Source of the DNA: Heterobasidion occidentale
Lineage: Eukaryota > Basidiomycota > Agaricomycetes > Russulales > Bondarzewiaceae
Direction of reading: 5' to 3'
DNA length: 64,000 nt
Assembly: GCA_039111635.1 (NCBI GenBank)
Contig: JBCAQO010000015.1
Span: 1 to 64,000 of the forward strand
Notes under the pieces: model-generated
What the model was told of the DNA's origin: nothing
The model's input: only the letters and a program-made list of their open reading frames with translations
Database searches by the model: none
In this document: piece after piece, positions 31,079 to 42,543 of the stretch
Layout of the letters: each line of letters starts with the position of its first letter
How positions within the stretch are numbered: the first letter of the stretch is position 1
Position numbers and translations under genes: made by a program

Positions 31079-34000
31079 TCAGTTGGTCTGCTTTTGTAGC
31101 TCCTGGTATGCTTGAGTCCGCCAATTAGAGTTGTCCGATCGCTTCTGCTGTAGCTTTGATTGAGACAAGTCTATATTGGGCTTCTTTGGCTGCGCTTCTT
31201 GATCGTTGATCGTCGGTGGTGGCACTTTTGATCGAGGAACCAGGGGCGGCTTCTTTAGCTGCGTCATTCGTTTGTTGATCTCTTCCATGATCTGGGGAAT
31301 GGCTAATCCTGTAGTGAGAAGCTTCTTTCCGATCGGATGCTTCTCGAGCTTCTTTCTGATTTGATCTTCTTCGGCTACTCTGTTGAGTTCTAATTCGATC
31401 ACCAGGGCCAGAATGGAGGCTTCCATTCCTTTGACTTCCCGAGGGTGCCGGCGGTAGAAGTCCTTTATGGCTTCTTGTGCGTTAGTGATGTTTGTCGCGG
31501 CTTCCCAAGAGTTGTCTGATTTCGGGTAACCCTTCCATTTGATCAGATACTGCAGGATCTTCCATCGTCCGAAGCGTCTAGCTCCGACAATGGCTTCGAC
31601 TTCGAATTCTTCTTGCCCTTCGACCAGGTCCGGAGCCGGTTTAGGGTAGTTCGGGCCATAGACCTCGTTTTCCTTGTAGGGCGTGAGTCAACTAGCATGG
31701 AAGACGTCGTGAATGCGTTTCCAGCTGTTGGGCAGTTTCAACCTGAAGTTGACATTTCCTATGGTGTCGGTGATTTCAAATGGCCCAAAACGTTTGGGTC
31801 TCAGTTTCTCTGATGGGTGATCAGTGTGGATGTTCTTCCCATTGAGCCATACTTAATCTCCTTTCTTGAAAGGCGGCAGGTTCGTTCCAAAACGGTCGTG
31901 CTGTATCCTCATGGCTTCGGCTGCAATTTCGAGGTTGGCTTGTGCTTCCTTCCTAGCACGTTGCAGAGCTTCGAGGCGAGCGTCGGCGGTGGGGACATTC
32001 ATGTTTCCGATGATGGCTGGGTAAGCCCGTGGTTGATATCCATGGAGAAGTTCAAAGGGTGGCTTCTGCATGGCTGAGTGCTGATGGGTGTTATGGGCAT
32101 ATTCCGCGTAGGGGATTAATCCGGCCCAATCGTCCTGTGAAGAGCTGCAAAACGCTCTTAGGTATTGTTCTAGTTCCTGATTCATTCGTTCAGTAGCACC
32201 GTCCGTCTGTGGGTGATAGGCTGTGCTTAAAGAGGATTTGATTCCTAATTCTTTAAGCAAGGCTTGCGCTACTTTTGAAGCAAATTGAGTTCCTCTATCC
32301 GATATGATTTTATCTGGCAATCCATAGCATCTCCAGGTGTTTTCTAGCAAGATTTTGGCCGTTCCATCAGAGTCGATGGTTTTCAGGCATGGAGTTATCA
32401 CTGCGGTTTTGGTGAATCGATCGGTTACTACATGTAGCGAGTCGTATCCGTTTGATTCTGGTAGATCTGTAATAAAATCCATGGTTATTGTTCCGAAGGG
32501 TCGATCTGGAATTTCTGTTGGTTGTAGGGGCACCATGGTAGGATGTGTGTCGTTCTTGGTGATTGACAGATGGCGCATCCTTCCACATATTGGTGAACCG
32601 TGTTTGATATTCCTGGCCAAGTAAATTCTTGTCCGACTAAGGCTAGAGTTCCCCTTTGTCCTGGATGTCCTGCTGCTAGATTGTCATGGTTTAGTTTGAT
32701 GATATCTTGACGAAGTTGTTCGTTTCGAGGAACATATATCTTTCCTTGGTGAAGGACCAATCCTTCTTCTTCGTTCCATTCTTGTAAACCTTTCTTCATG
32801 TTTCGAGGTCCTAAGGTTTTAATCTTGGCTAGGGTTTCTAATAGCCATTCGTCTTTCCTGTTTTCTTCGATGATTCGTTTCTGGAGGTCGTCGTCTATTA
32901 TGGTAACGCCTCCTTGTCCAGTTGCCCTAATGTGAAGTATTTGATGAGGGTCCCAACTGTTATCTGTATTGATGGCATTGATTTCTGTGAAAGGTCTTCG
33001 GATCTTTTCTGTGTTATTGAAAAGTTTGGGCTCCAAGAGTGTTTTGCCTGAATTGTCAAATTCCACCCCCTTTTTATGGTCTGGACGCCATGACAGACCA
33101 TCGGATTTATTAGTGACTCCTGCCTTGTGCGTCAATTTGTAGTCGAAACGCGAGAGGTAGAGTGACCATCGTGCTTGTCGACGGTTTAGTTTCTGGCTTG
33201 AACGGAACCATTCAAGGTTCTTGTGGTCCGTCCAGACGTCTACCGGGTGGTCGGTGCCCTCCAGATAGTGTCGCCAAGCTTCGAAAGCTCGAACGACCGC
33301 CAGCAACTCTTTATCATAGATCTGGTAGTTGCGTTCTGTAGGTGAGAGCGACTTGGAAATATAAGCACATGGGTGCCATTTTCCATCTTCGGCGACTTGT
33401 GATAAAACTGCTCCGGTGGCGAAGTCAGAAGCGTTGCATTCAATGCGAAAAGGGTTCCTTGTGTCTGGCATGACGAGCACTGGAGATTCTGTAAATATTC
33501 GTTTTAGCATTTGAAACACTTCTTTGCATGCTGGTGTCCAATCCCAGGTGTGTTCCTTCTGTGTTAGCTCAAATAGCGGTCGTGCTATCTTTGAGTAATC
33601 TTTGATAAACCTGCGATAAAAGTTGCAAAACCCTAAAAACAATTGCACTTCCTTGACTTTTCCAGGGGTTGGCCAGTCCATAATGCTGGCCACTTTAATC
33701 GGGTCCATTTCCAGATGTCCGTGTGATATAACATATCCAAGATAGTCGATTTTCTTTTTGTGGAAGTGGCATTTCGAGGGTTGTAGGTACAGATCGTTGT
33801 CCTGTAAGATCTGTAAAACTTTTCGAACCGTCTTGATGTGGTCGTCCATTGTTTTAGAGAATACTAGGATGTCGTCCATGTAGATTGCCACTTTCCTGGC
33901 ATAGATGAGGTCTTTGAAGAGTGCGTTCATCATGGTTTGGAATGTCGCCGGCAAGTTGGTTGATCCAAAGAACATAACCAGAGGTTTGTACATTCCTAGA

Positions 34001-35556
34001 TTGGTGACGAACACGGCTAGTTTCTCGCTTCCTTCTTTCATGCGTACGTTGTTATATCCTGTATCGACATCCATTAGTGAAAAGTATATGGCTTCGGCTA
34101 GAAGGTCCAGTAATTCTTGAATAATCGGCAAAGGGTACTTGTTCTTGATTGTTATTTCATTGAGTTTGCGATAATCCATTACTGGTCGTAATTTCCCATT
34201 CTTTTTCTTGATGAAGAAGAATGGGGATGCCATGTGCGATTTGGATTCTCTGATGAATCCTTTCTGGAGGTTTTCGTCTATGAATTTCTTGAGTTCCACT
34301 TGCTCTCCAGGGCTAAGACTGTATAGCTTGGGTTTGAGCGAGTGATCCATTCCTTCCTTGATCTCTATTTTGTGATCCCAAGGTCGAGAGAGCGGTAGCT
34401 GTCCCTTTGGTCGACCTTCAAAAACCTTCCTATAATTCCAGTATTCCTTCGGCACTATTTCTTCGAAGGATAGTTCGGGTTTCCCTTTGGCGGCTTCTTC
34501 TGCAAGTCTCTGTGAGTTGGTGTGCTTTGTTTGTTTCCCTGTTGGTGCTTTGGCAGGTTTGCTTCCTTGAGCCGGTATGTTGGCGTATGGAAGTTCCGTG
34601 GTTTCGGCGCGATGTATATCGACGCCTTCTTCAGAGTCATTGTATAATTCCAGTGCCTGTAATGTTCCCGTATCTAGGCATCTAACGAGATAGACTCCAT
34701 CTTCTTCAAGATCCTTGGAGGGAAGTGCCGGAAGTCCGTCACCGTCCTCCGGAACGTCTTCTTCAGCCCATGTCGGAACCTTATAATTTCTGGTTCGGGC
34801 CTTCAGACGTTCGGCATTCAACCTTCGAGTTGTGAACTCCGGACTTGTAGGTATTGTCCGCGGATGTGGTACTGTGGTGTTTCCCACTTTCTGGCCTGGT
34901 ACTGCTTTTCCCGGCTTTTGCACTGGTATTGAGTAGTCACTCGTTTGCGGTACTGTTTCCATGCGCCGTATGCTTGGTTTAGGACGTCCTGGTTTTCTTG
35001 TAGCTCTTTTAGCTTTTACCGGTCCTCCTTTTATTTGGCAGGAGGGCGGGCATCTGGTAAAATGTAGCCCGTAGGCATGCCAGTCGACTTCTGGGTTATG
35101 TTCTAATAACCAGTCGGTTCCTAGAATGATGTCCTCTTTTCCTATTTCCGCGATATAGAATCTTGCTGATCCTGTATGCGACCCCCCTCTTTCACCTAGA
35201 ACCTGTAATTTGAGGTTGGTGAATCTTGTAATGGGTCCTCCCTTGAACTCGGTGTTCTGGACCGTACTGACTGGGATAGGGGCGGAGGTTTTGTGTGTAG
35301 TGATTCAATGTGCTTCTACGAAGCGAGGGTGCATGAAGATTCCAGTGGCTCCACTGTCCACCAGTGCCTGTGTAGCAGCTTTTCTATTCTTGCCTATGAG
35401 CATTGTCTCGAGTCGGAGTGATGGTGCACCATGTGATTTCATTTCCGAAAGATATAATACATCTGGATGTCCATGCTCTTGGTCAGCATCTTTACTGGCC
35501 AGAGGAGCGTACCGATTTCCTGCAAGAATCCTACTCTCCACATCCGCTGCCAATGG
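31079..35556 (-). pseudogene. pol: B1 pol: protease, RT, RNase H, integrase, chromodomain
   Basis: Protease is at ~35340 (QALVDSGATGIFMHP, DSG active site). RT has the YMDDILVFS box (~33870). RNase H has SDFATGAVLSQ, YDKELLAVVRAFEAW and WTDHKNLEWF. Integrase has its HHCC finger at ~32700-32580 and catalytic segments TMDFITD, ISDRGTQF and TDGATERMNQ. The chromodomain is EEFEVEAIVGARRFGRWK with YLIKWKGYPKSDNSWE (~31600-31510). 825 codons are open (34962-32485). Defects are a one-base loss near 32570, a TAA near 31853, and two stops shared with B2: TGA in protease (~35308) and TGA at HAS-stop-LTPY (~31690). Confidence 0.9.
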
Positions 35557-35564
35557 GAGAGGCC

Positions 35565-37370
35565 TTAAAAATTCTTCGAGTCGCTAAAGGCTCGAACTTC
35601 CTCGATTTCTTCCATGCTGAGTCCCATCATCATCTGGCGGATGTGGTTGACTCTGTTTTTTCCTTCTTCAACGTCTTCATCATCGAATTGTCCTTCGTCC
35701 ATTTCTGCTTCACGCACTGGTCTGCGATGGGGGGGCTGGAATCTTCTCTTGGGTCGAGAAGGACAGTTGCGCGCCATGTGCCCGGGCTTCTTGCAAAAGA
35801 AGCACTTGCCTTCTTTGGCAAGTTGATCTCTCTCCGCTGGGGTAAGCTTTTTGAAGCGTGTTCGGACCGCGTCGGCCTCCATTTCTGCTGCATCTACATC
35901 CATAGGTTCGTATTGGGGCTCCCGGTCGTGTCGTGGGGGTGCCCTTTCATCGTAAAAGGTGCGCGGAGTGTAAATTTGGAATTTGCCCTTTTGGAGGTCG
36001 TATGCTCGGTCCCTTGCGATGCGCATTCTTTCGTGTTTCTTGGCCTTCTTGACTAGTTCTTCCCATGTCCCGTCTGTAGAGGGATCTTCATAAATTCCCT
36101 TTGCCAACTCCCACTTGAGTCCTCGTAGGAAATGGGTCTTCTTGGTTTCTCCGTCTACACCGGCAAGTGCCGCGAGCTGTTCAAACAGCTGAAGGTAGGT
36201 GTTAAATGATTCCTTTCCCTGATTGACTCGGGCCAGTTTGTCGCGAGCATCGGCTTCTTTGTTGAACTCCTCGAAGTCGGTGGCTATCTTTTTGCGGACG
36301 GATGTGAAGCCAACTGTGTCTGCCCAAGTATATTTGTGCCAATCCTTCAGCGTGTTCCTAGCCTGAGTGAAGTTCCTTGCCCATATCCCTGCAGATCCTT
36401 CCTTCATATACGATAGCGCGTAAGCGATTTTAGCGAATTCGTTCGCATAATCCTTCTTCCTGGCCAGGAACATCAGGTCAATTTCGTGGAGGAATTGCTC
36501 GGTTTGTTTCCTGTTTCCACTGAAGGTGGTGGGTTTGGCCATAGCTGGTCCCTTGGACTCATTACTTCCAGTATCTGCCGACATTGTATCGGGCGGGGAC
36601 TCTGGATTGTTAGGCGGTTCCTGATCTTCACTTGGTGCTTCAAAATACTCCGGTTCGGGGACAAACTCCAGTGTTGAGGCTCGGAAGTCTTCTTGGGGAG
36701 TGGTCTCCTGTAAGGGGGATGTAGCGGGAGTGTTTCTTCTAGAGATTCAACTTCCACTGGCTGTTTCTCTGGGTAGAGTATGTATGTGTGGTCTTGGCGA
36801 GTCACGATGCCGATTTGCCGGTGATTCAGGCTTGTCGAAGGTCTTTCTTGCGACATAGTCCTCAACCTTAATGAGGCGTAGGTTGGGTCCTGCGTGGACA
36901 GTCTTTTCTCCCCAAGTCGGGTATTCGTATCTGCTTTCTCCTCGTTTGTGGAAGAATCCAGTGAGGATTCCCACATAGTAGAAGTGTTCCTTCCCCTCGT
37001 CGTAATAAAGTTGATCTTTGTCGAAGTCTTTGGGTAAGTCTCCGTAGACTTCTGTTGGGTCTGTTCTGTAGCCAGGAGGATATCCCGCTGCGACTTCGTC
37101 CGTTGTTCTTTATTCTTTGAAGAAGAAGGGTACTGCCTGTCTTTTTCCAGCTTGTAATGCTTCCTGTAAGTCTGGGTCCCTTTTGATAATTTCGTTGATG
37201 GAAATATCAATTTGGTCGATGAGTTGGATGATCTCGGAGAATGTGTGTCCCGAGATGAGGGTTCGGAGATGATAAGTTTTGTGGGCGAACTCTCCTCTTC
37301 TGACAATAAAAACTATCCCTTCAATTTCTGTTCGGACTGGCGGAGAGTTAGGGGCTTCCAGTGTGTCTTC
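35565..37370 (-). pseudogene. gag: B1 gag
   Basis: The best-preserved block is 36584-35565 (339 codons, starting MSADTGSNES). Capsid-like helices include YALSYMKEGSAGIWARNFT and FNTYLQLFEQLAALAGVDG, and the CCHC knuckle CFFCKKPGHMARNC is at ~35805-35765. Upstream, the same family frame (GILTGFFHKRGESRYEY) continues, with a frameshift near 36745 and a TAA at 37112-37110 that B2 shares. It ends AATTTTTAA, with pol in the -1 frame. Confidence 0.82.
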
Positions 37371-37859
37371 CTAGGTTGAGGAGAAGGTCCAGTGGATGAG
37401 GACTGAGACGTGGTCTCTGTTCTCCTTGGTCTTGATGAGTTCTGCTCTGATCCCGTCTGTGTCGATATTCCTTGCGATGGTTCTTCTGAGATCGGGGATA
37501 ACGGCAACGGGGAAATCGTCTGGTCTTCCGTCGTGTATCTCGACGCAGTTCCTTGCTCTGATGACGTCGGGCTCTCCGTTGTCCGTGAGGGTGAACGGTG
37601 TCTTTGGTTCGTTGACGAAGCAAATCCCGGAAAATCTATATCCAGTTTTAATGAGGTCTATAAAGATTTCGGGTGCTTGTTGTAGCCTGAGTGTGGCTAT
37701 CCCTGAATAGACTTTTCCTGGGTTCTGGTGTCTTGCAACTTCTATGGCTCCGGGGTTGTTTATTCTTCCTTGAGGAGTCGCTGCTGGAGTTGCCGTTAGG
37801 TTTACCCTGTTGGCGATTGCTAAAATGTTGTTGACTGATGAGAGAAAGAGCTGTCTCTG
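37371..37859 (-). other. B1 conserved frame between PBS and gag (ORF0), no ATG
   Basis: A 162-codon open frame without any methionine ends at TAG 37373-37371. It includes GICFVNEPKTPFTLTDNGEP and IRAELIKTKENRDHVSVLIH. B2 has the same protein at 40219-40737, also ending in a stop at the same codon. It is in the same frame as gag, separated by two stops. It may be a gag N-terminal extension or a separate leader protein using non-AUG initiation or splicing. I see no known domain. Confidence 0.45.
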
Positions 37860-37894
37860 CTAGGGATCCAGCTTGAATAGGGTAGGGATAAAAG

Positions 37895-37904
37895 AGCTCG
37901 TTCA
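37895..37904 (-). other. B1 self-primer binding site
   Basis: TGAACGAGCT on the minus strand lies two bases after the 5' LTR. It is the exact complement of AGCTCGTTCA (38354-38345) in the LTR, the inferred start of the transcript. Confidence 0.65.
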
Positions 37905-37906
37905 AG

Positions 37907-38746
37907 TGTTAGGTCGGAGACCTATCACGTGCACCGATGCACGAAGGGGTCCCTAGGCTAAACCTCCACTGGTTCATACAGTCATAGACTCCAATGGATG
38001 AAGACAATGGATCGTCTTTGGGCTCTTTTGAGGAACTCGGGGTCGCTGTCGGCCTTGTTCTCAAAGAGATGGAGAAGGTGATCTTCAAGGTCTTCTCGAT
38101 GATGAGGAGGAACCGGATGATCTTCTCCTGTCCAACAGATGACACGAGGGGGTGTCCAACTGAGAACGCGGAAGGCAGCTAGTCCGGTATAGAAGCGGAT
38201 GATTAGGAGGGGGGGAGGGAAGGACAAGTCCAGTGCTTTGTCAGACCGTGCAAAGAGTTTCTCAGATCTGACAGAGATCACGAAGCGTGGGCTAGGAAGG
38301 TAGCCAGACGCCAGGCGCAGTGCAGAGATTGAGTATATTACAGGTGAACGAGCTGAGCTTCTTAGAAGCTCATCCCGGCTAATTATACAAAGAAGTGTCT
38401 AGGAAGGATCAAGATCTGGTCTGTGCGCTTCTCAGGTACCGAAGTCAACGATCGAGATCCGTAAGCGAAGATGCGTCATTGATCTAACTATAGTACTGAG
38501 GCACTAATGTCTGTCCACATCCATGTGAAATACCGAGGCACATTGTAATCGATCAGGAACCAGGAACTAGGAACCAGGAACCAAAGTCTGTTCGCATCAA
38601 GAAGTAGGAACTGTAAGTAACTGTTCATGCAGAGCATGTAAATCATAAGGAGTCATGGGAACCTGTCTGAGTCTGTAACAAGTCCGAAGCACTTGACCAG
38701 CCCATCCACTCACGTGCGAAGCACGTGTTAGGACGCGGTCCTAACA
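37907..38746 (-). repeat. B1 5' LTR
   Basis: This 840-bp LTR has termini TGTTAGG/CCTAACA. It shares diagnostic blocks with the B2 3' LTR, such as TTCCTAGTTCCTGGTTCC and ACAATGTGCCTCGG, that the other two B LTRs lack. The outer flank ATGAC is complementary to GTCAT at 49783. Confidence 0.88.
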
Positions 38747-39109
38747 ATGACCCTGTTGTCCCTGACGCCTCTCACACGTAAACACCCATCATCTGGCATG
38801 ATGTAAAACCACCAGGGTTCATGACGGTTTAACTCCATTAGAACTGGTAACCACCGGTGTGATGAGAAGAGGGACTCAGCTCTACGATGCAGTACCCGCG
38901 CACTTCTAACTAGGTGGTATACCTTGACGTCCGTACTTAATGGCTATTGCATCAGGGCTCAGCAGAAGATAATGAGAATGAGTGTCCACTACCATTAGTT
39001 ACGCAACTCAGATCAGCTTCATTCACATGCATTGCTTATGTTTTTCTTGGATTATTTACAACTTAGTTACTCACCGTCTCTGGCACTGACAGCCTAAAGC
39101 GAGGGGTAA
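38747..39109 (+). other. Inverted spacer: 3' noncoding DNA of the family D element
   Basis: No gene is seen. It contains motifs like those in the A 3' regions (GATGTAAAACCACC, GACGGTTTAACTCC) and ends in a GAGGGG purine tract before the LTR-D start at 39110. When flipped, it fits onto 49783 across a GTCAT duplication. It is interpreted as family D 3' noncoding DNA inverted together with 39110-39391. Confidence 0.5.
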
Positions 39110-39282
39110 TGTTACAAACTGGCTTCATTTTTACTTACATACCTATACTTTCCCACCTTCCATATAGGGATACATTAGACCCTTTCCAAGTCTATACCTT
39201 GTGTTTCTGTTCTATAGCTACCTGGTCCATGCATCTGTTGACATGTATTTAAATGCTTTGTGTGCAGTAGGGAAGCCTTAGG
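39110..39282 (+). repeat. LTR-D, right half (now inverted relative to left half)
   Basis: It starts TGTTACAAACTGG, the inverted match of TGTCACAAATGG at 3313. It ends with TTAGG (39278-39282), the complement of the CCTAA duplication at 3471-3475. It is the partner of 3313-3475. Confidence 0.6.
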
Positions 39283-39391
39283 TATTATGAACTGCTCGTT
39301 CAGTAACCCAAGAGTAACAGGTTCTTCCCTAGGTCGCACAATGGACTGAGTGGTGGACGGAGTCTCGACTGTATCAGGTGATGATACAGGA
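39283..39391 (-). repeat. A1 3' LTR remnant (109 bp)
   Basis: These are the last 109 bp of a family A LTR in minus orientation, matching the A1 5' LTR at 3979-4087 with only a few transitions, including A1-specific bases. It is bordered by the complement of CCTAA on one side and cut by the B2 5' LTR on the other. Confidence 0.75.
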
Positions 39392-40213
39392 TGTTAGGAC
39401 CGCGTCCTAACACGTGCTTCGCACGTGAGTGGATGGGCTGGTCAAGTGCTTCAGACTTGTTGCAGACTTGGACCAATTTCCATGACACATTACCATTTAC
39501 ATGCTGACGCATGAACACTGACTTCTGGTTCCTGATTCTTGATGTGGACAGACATTGGTTCCTGACCCTAGTTCCTGGTTCCTGATCGATCAAAGATGTG
39601 GACAGACATTAGTGCCCCAGTACTATAGTTAGATCGATGACACATCTTTGCTTACGGATCTTGATCGTTGACTTCGGTACCTGAGAAGCGCACAGACCAG
39701 ATCTTGATCCTTCCCTAGACACTTCTTTGTATAATTAGCCGGGATGAGCTTCTAAGAAGCTCAGCTCGTTCACCTGTAATATACTCAATCTCTGCACTGC
39801 GCCTGGCGTCTGGCTACCTTCCTAGCCCACGCTTCGTGATCTCTGTCAGATCTGAGAAACTCTTTGCACGGTCTGACAAAGCACTGGACTTGTCTCCCTT
39901 CCCTCCCCTCCCTCTAATCATCCGCTTCTATACCGGACTAGCTGCCTTCCGTGTTCTCAGTTGGACACCCCCTCGTGTCATCTGTTGGACAGGAGAAGAT
40001 CATCCGGTTCCTCCTCATCATCGAGAAGACCTCGAAGATCACCTTCTCAATCTCTTCGAGAACAAAGCCGACAGCGACCCTGAGTTCCTCAAAAGAGCCC
40101 AAAGACGATCCATTGTCTTCATCCATTGGAGTCTACAACTGTACAAACCAGTGGATATTTAGCCTAGGGACCCCTTTGTGCATAGGTGCACGTGATAGGT
40201 CTCCGACCTAACA
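39392..40213 (+). repeat. B2 5' LTR
   Basis: This 822-bp family B LTR has TATA segment TATAATTA at 39730-39737 and inferred mRNA start AGCTCGTTCA at 39763-39772, 33 nt downstream. A GAGCTTCTAAGAAGCTC hairpin immediately precedes the inferred start. Confidence 0.9.
39730..39772 (+). promoter_or_regulatory. B2 LTR promoter: TATA box and inferred mRNA start
   Basis: TATAATTA (39730-39737) lies 33 nt upstream of AGCTCGTTCA (39763-39772), which is perfectly complementary to the PBS at 40216-40225. The geometry is the same as in family A. Confidence 0.6.
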
Positions 40214-40215
40214 CT

Positions 40216-40225
40216 TGAACGAGCT
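40216..40225 (+). other. B2 self-primer binding site
   Basis: TGAACGAGCT begins two bases after the 5' LTR and pairs with the inferred mRNA start. A tRNA primer site is not apparent. Confidence 0.65.
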
Positions 40226-40737
40226 CTTCCGTCCCTACCCTATCCAAACTGGATCCCCAGCAGCGACAGCTCTTTCTCTCATCAGTAAACAATATTTTAG
40301 GAATCGCCAACAGGGTAAACCAATCGGCGACCCTTCAAGGAAGAATAAACAACCCCGGGACCATAGAAGTAGCGAGGCACCGGAACCCAGTAAAAGTTTA
40401 TTCAGGAATAGCCACACTCAGGCTACAGCAAGCACCCGAGATCTTTATCGACCTCAGTAAAACTGGATATCAGTTTTCTGGGATTTGCTTCATCAACGAA
40501 CCAAAGACACCGTTCACCCTCACAGACAACGGAGAGCCCGACGTCATCAGAGCAAAGAACACCGTCAAGATATACGACGGAAGACCAGACGATTTCCCCA
40601 GCGCCATTATCCCCAATCTCAGAAGAACCCTCGCAAGGAATATCGACGCAGACGGGATCAGAGCAGAACTCATCAAGACCAAGGAGAACAGAGACCACGT
40701 CTCAGTCCTCATCCACTGGACCTTCTCCTCCACATAA
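40219..40737 (+). other. B2 ORF0: conserved frame upstream of gag, no ATG
   Basis: 173 codons run from just after the PBS to TAA at 40735-40737, with no methionine. The sequence is conserved with B1 37859-37371 (SGICFINEPKTPFTLTDNGE and RNIDADGIRAELIKTKENRD). It is in frame with the gag that follows. The function is unknown. Confidence 0.45.
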
Positions 40738-42543
40738 AAAGACACACTGGAAGCCCCTAACTCTCCACCAGTCCGAACAGAAATTGAAGGGATCGTTTTT
40801 ATTGTCAGAAGAGGAGAGTTCGCCCACAAAACTTATCATCTCCGAACCCTCATCTCGGGACACACATTCTCCGAGATCATCCAACTCATCGACCAAATTG
40901 ATATTTCCATCAACGAAATTATCAAAAGGGACCCAGACTTACAGGAAGCATTACAAGCTGGAAAAAGACAGGCAGTACCCTTCTTCTTCAAAGAATAAAG
41001 AACAACGGACGAAGTCGCAGCGGGATATCCTCCTGGCTACAGAACAGACCCAACAGAAGTCTACGGAGACTTACCCAAAGACTTCGACAAAGATCAACTT
41101 TATTACGACGAGGGGAAGGAACACTTCTACTATGTGGGAATCCTCACTGGATTCTTCCACAAACGAGGAGAAAGCAGATACGAATACCCGACTTGGGGAG
41201 AAAAGACTGTCCACGCAGGACCCAACCTACACCTCGTTAAAGTCGCGGACTACGTCGCAAAGAAGCCCATTGACAAACCTGAATCACCGGCAAATAGGCA
41301 TCGTAACTCGCCAAGACCGCACATATATACTCTACCCAGAGAAACAGCCAGTGGAAGTCGAATCTCTAGAAGAAACACTCCCGCTACATCCCCTTTACAA
41401 GAAACCACTCCCAAAGAAGACTTCCAAGCCCCAATACCAGAGTTTGTCCCTGAACCGGAGTATTTTGAAGCACCAAGTGGAAATCCGGAACCACCTAATG
41501 ATTCAGAGCCCCCGCCCGATACAATGTCGACAGATAATGGAGGTAATGAGTCCAAGGGACCAGCTATGGCCAAATCCACCACCTTCAGTGGAAACAGGAA
41601 ATGAACCGAGCAGTTCCTCCACGAAATTGACCTGATGTTCCTGGCTAGGAAAAAAGATTATGCAAACGAATTTGCCAAAACCGCTTACGCTCTATCATAC
41701 ATGAAGGAAGGATCAGCGGGGATATGGGCAAGAAATTTTACTCAGGCCAGGAACACATTAAAGGACTGGAACAAGTACACTTGGGCGGACACGGCCGGCT
41801 TCACATCCGTCCAAAAAAAGATAGCCACCGACTTCGAAGAGTTCAATAAAGAAGCAGACGCTCACAACAAATTAGCCAGGGTCAATCAAGGAAAGGAATC
41901 CTTCAACACCTACCTTCAGCTGTTTGAACAGCTCGCAGCGCTTGCCAGTGTAGACGAAGAAACCAAGAAAACCCACTTCCTGCAAGGACTCAAGTGGGAG
42001 CTGGCAAAGGGAATTTATGAAGATCCCTCCAAAGACGGAACATGGGAAGAACTGGTCGAGAAGGCCAAGAAGCACGAAAAAATGCGCATCACAAGGGACC
42101 GAGCATATAACCTTCGAAAAGGCAAATTCCAAATCTACACTCCGCGTACTTTTTACGACGAAAGGGCACCCCCACGGCACGATAGGGAACCTCAATATGA
42201 ACCTATAGATGTAGACGCAGCAGAAATGGAGGCCGATGCCATTCACACTTGCTTCAAGAAGCTTACCCCGGCAGAAAGAGATCGACTTGCCAAAGAAGGC
42301 AAATGCTTCTTTTGCAAGAAGCCCGGACACATGGCGCGCAACTGTCCTTCTCGACCCAAGAGAAGATTCCAGCCCCCTCATCGCAGACCAGTGTGCAAAG
42401 CAGAAATGGACAAAGGAAAATTCGACGATGAAGACGTCAAGGAAGGAAAGAACAGAGTCAACCACATCCGTCAAATGATGATGGGACTCAGCATGGAAGA
42501 AATCGAGGAAGTTCGAGCCTTTAGCGACTCGAAGAATTTTTAA
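40738..42543 (+). pseudogene. gag: B2 gag with in-frame stops
   Basis: An 87-codon helical segment (ISGHTFSEIIQLIDQIDISI) ends at TAA 40996-40998, which is also present in B1. The frame then continues to a TGA at 41602-41604, where B1 has CAA. The capsid part (FLARKKDYANEFAKTAYALS) and CCHC knuckle CFFCKKPGHMARNC (42307-42348) follow, to TAA 42541-42543. All pieces are in one frame. The T5 run before the stop is the probable -1 shift site. Confidence 0.82.
42537..42543 (+). other. Candidate -1 frameshift site at the gag/pol junction (family B)
   Basis: AATTTTTAA: the T5 run overlaps the gag stop (42541-42543). The -1 frame is open from here into the protease (PLPSAADVESRILAGNRY), and the same sequence occurs in B1. 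It is analogous to GATTTTTCCTGA in family A. Confidence 0.5.

Larger units (their letters stand above)
7182..38746 (-). mobile_element. Element B1: family B chromovirus, split by A2, ends exchanged with B2
   Basis: As it now lies, B1 runs from a 5' LTR at 37907-38746 leftward through gag, pol, a small membrane ORF and ORF3 to the 3' LTR at 7182-8015, with A2 inserted at CATCC. The two LTRs are not a matched pair: the 5' LTR matches the 3' LTR of B2, and the flank ATGAC (38747-38751) is the complement of B2's flank GTCAT. This indicates an inversion between B1 and B2. Confidence 0.85.
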
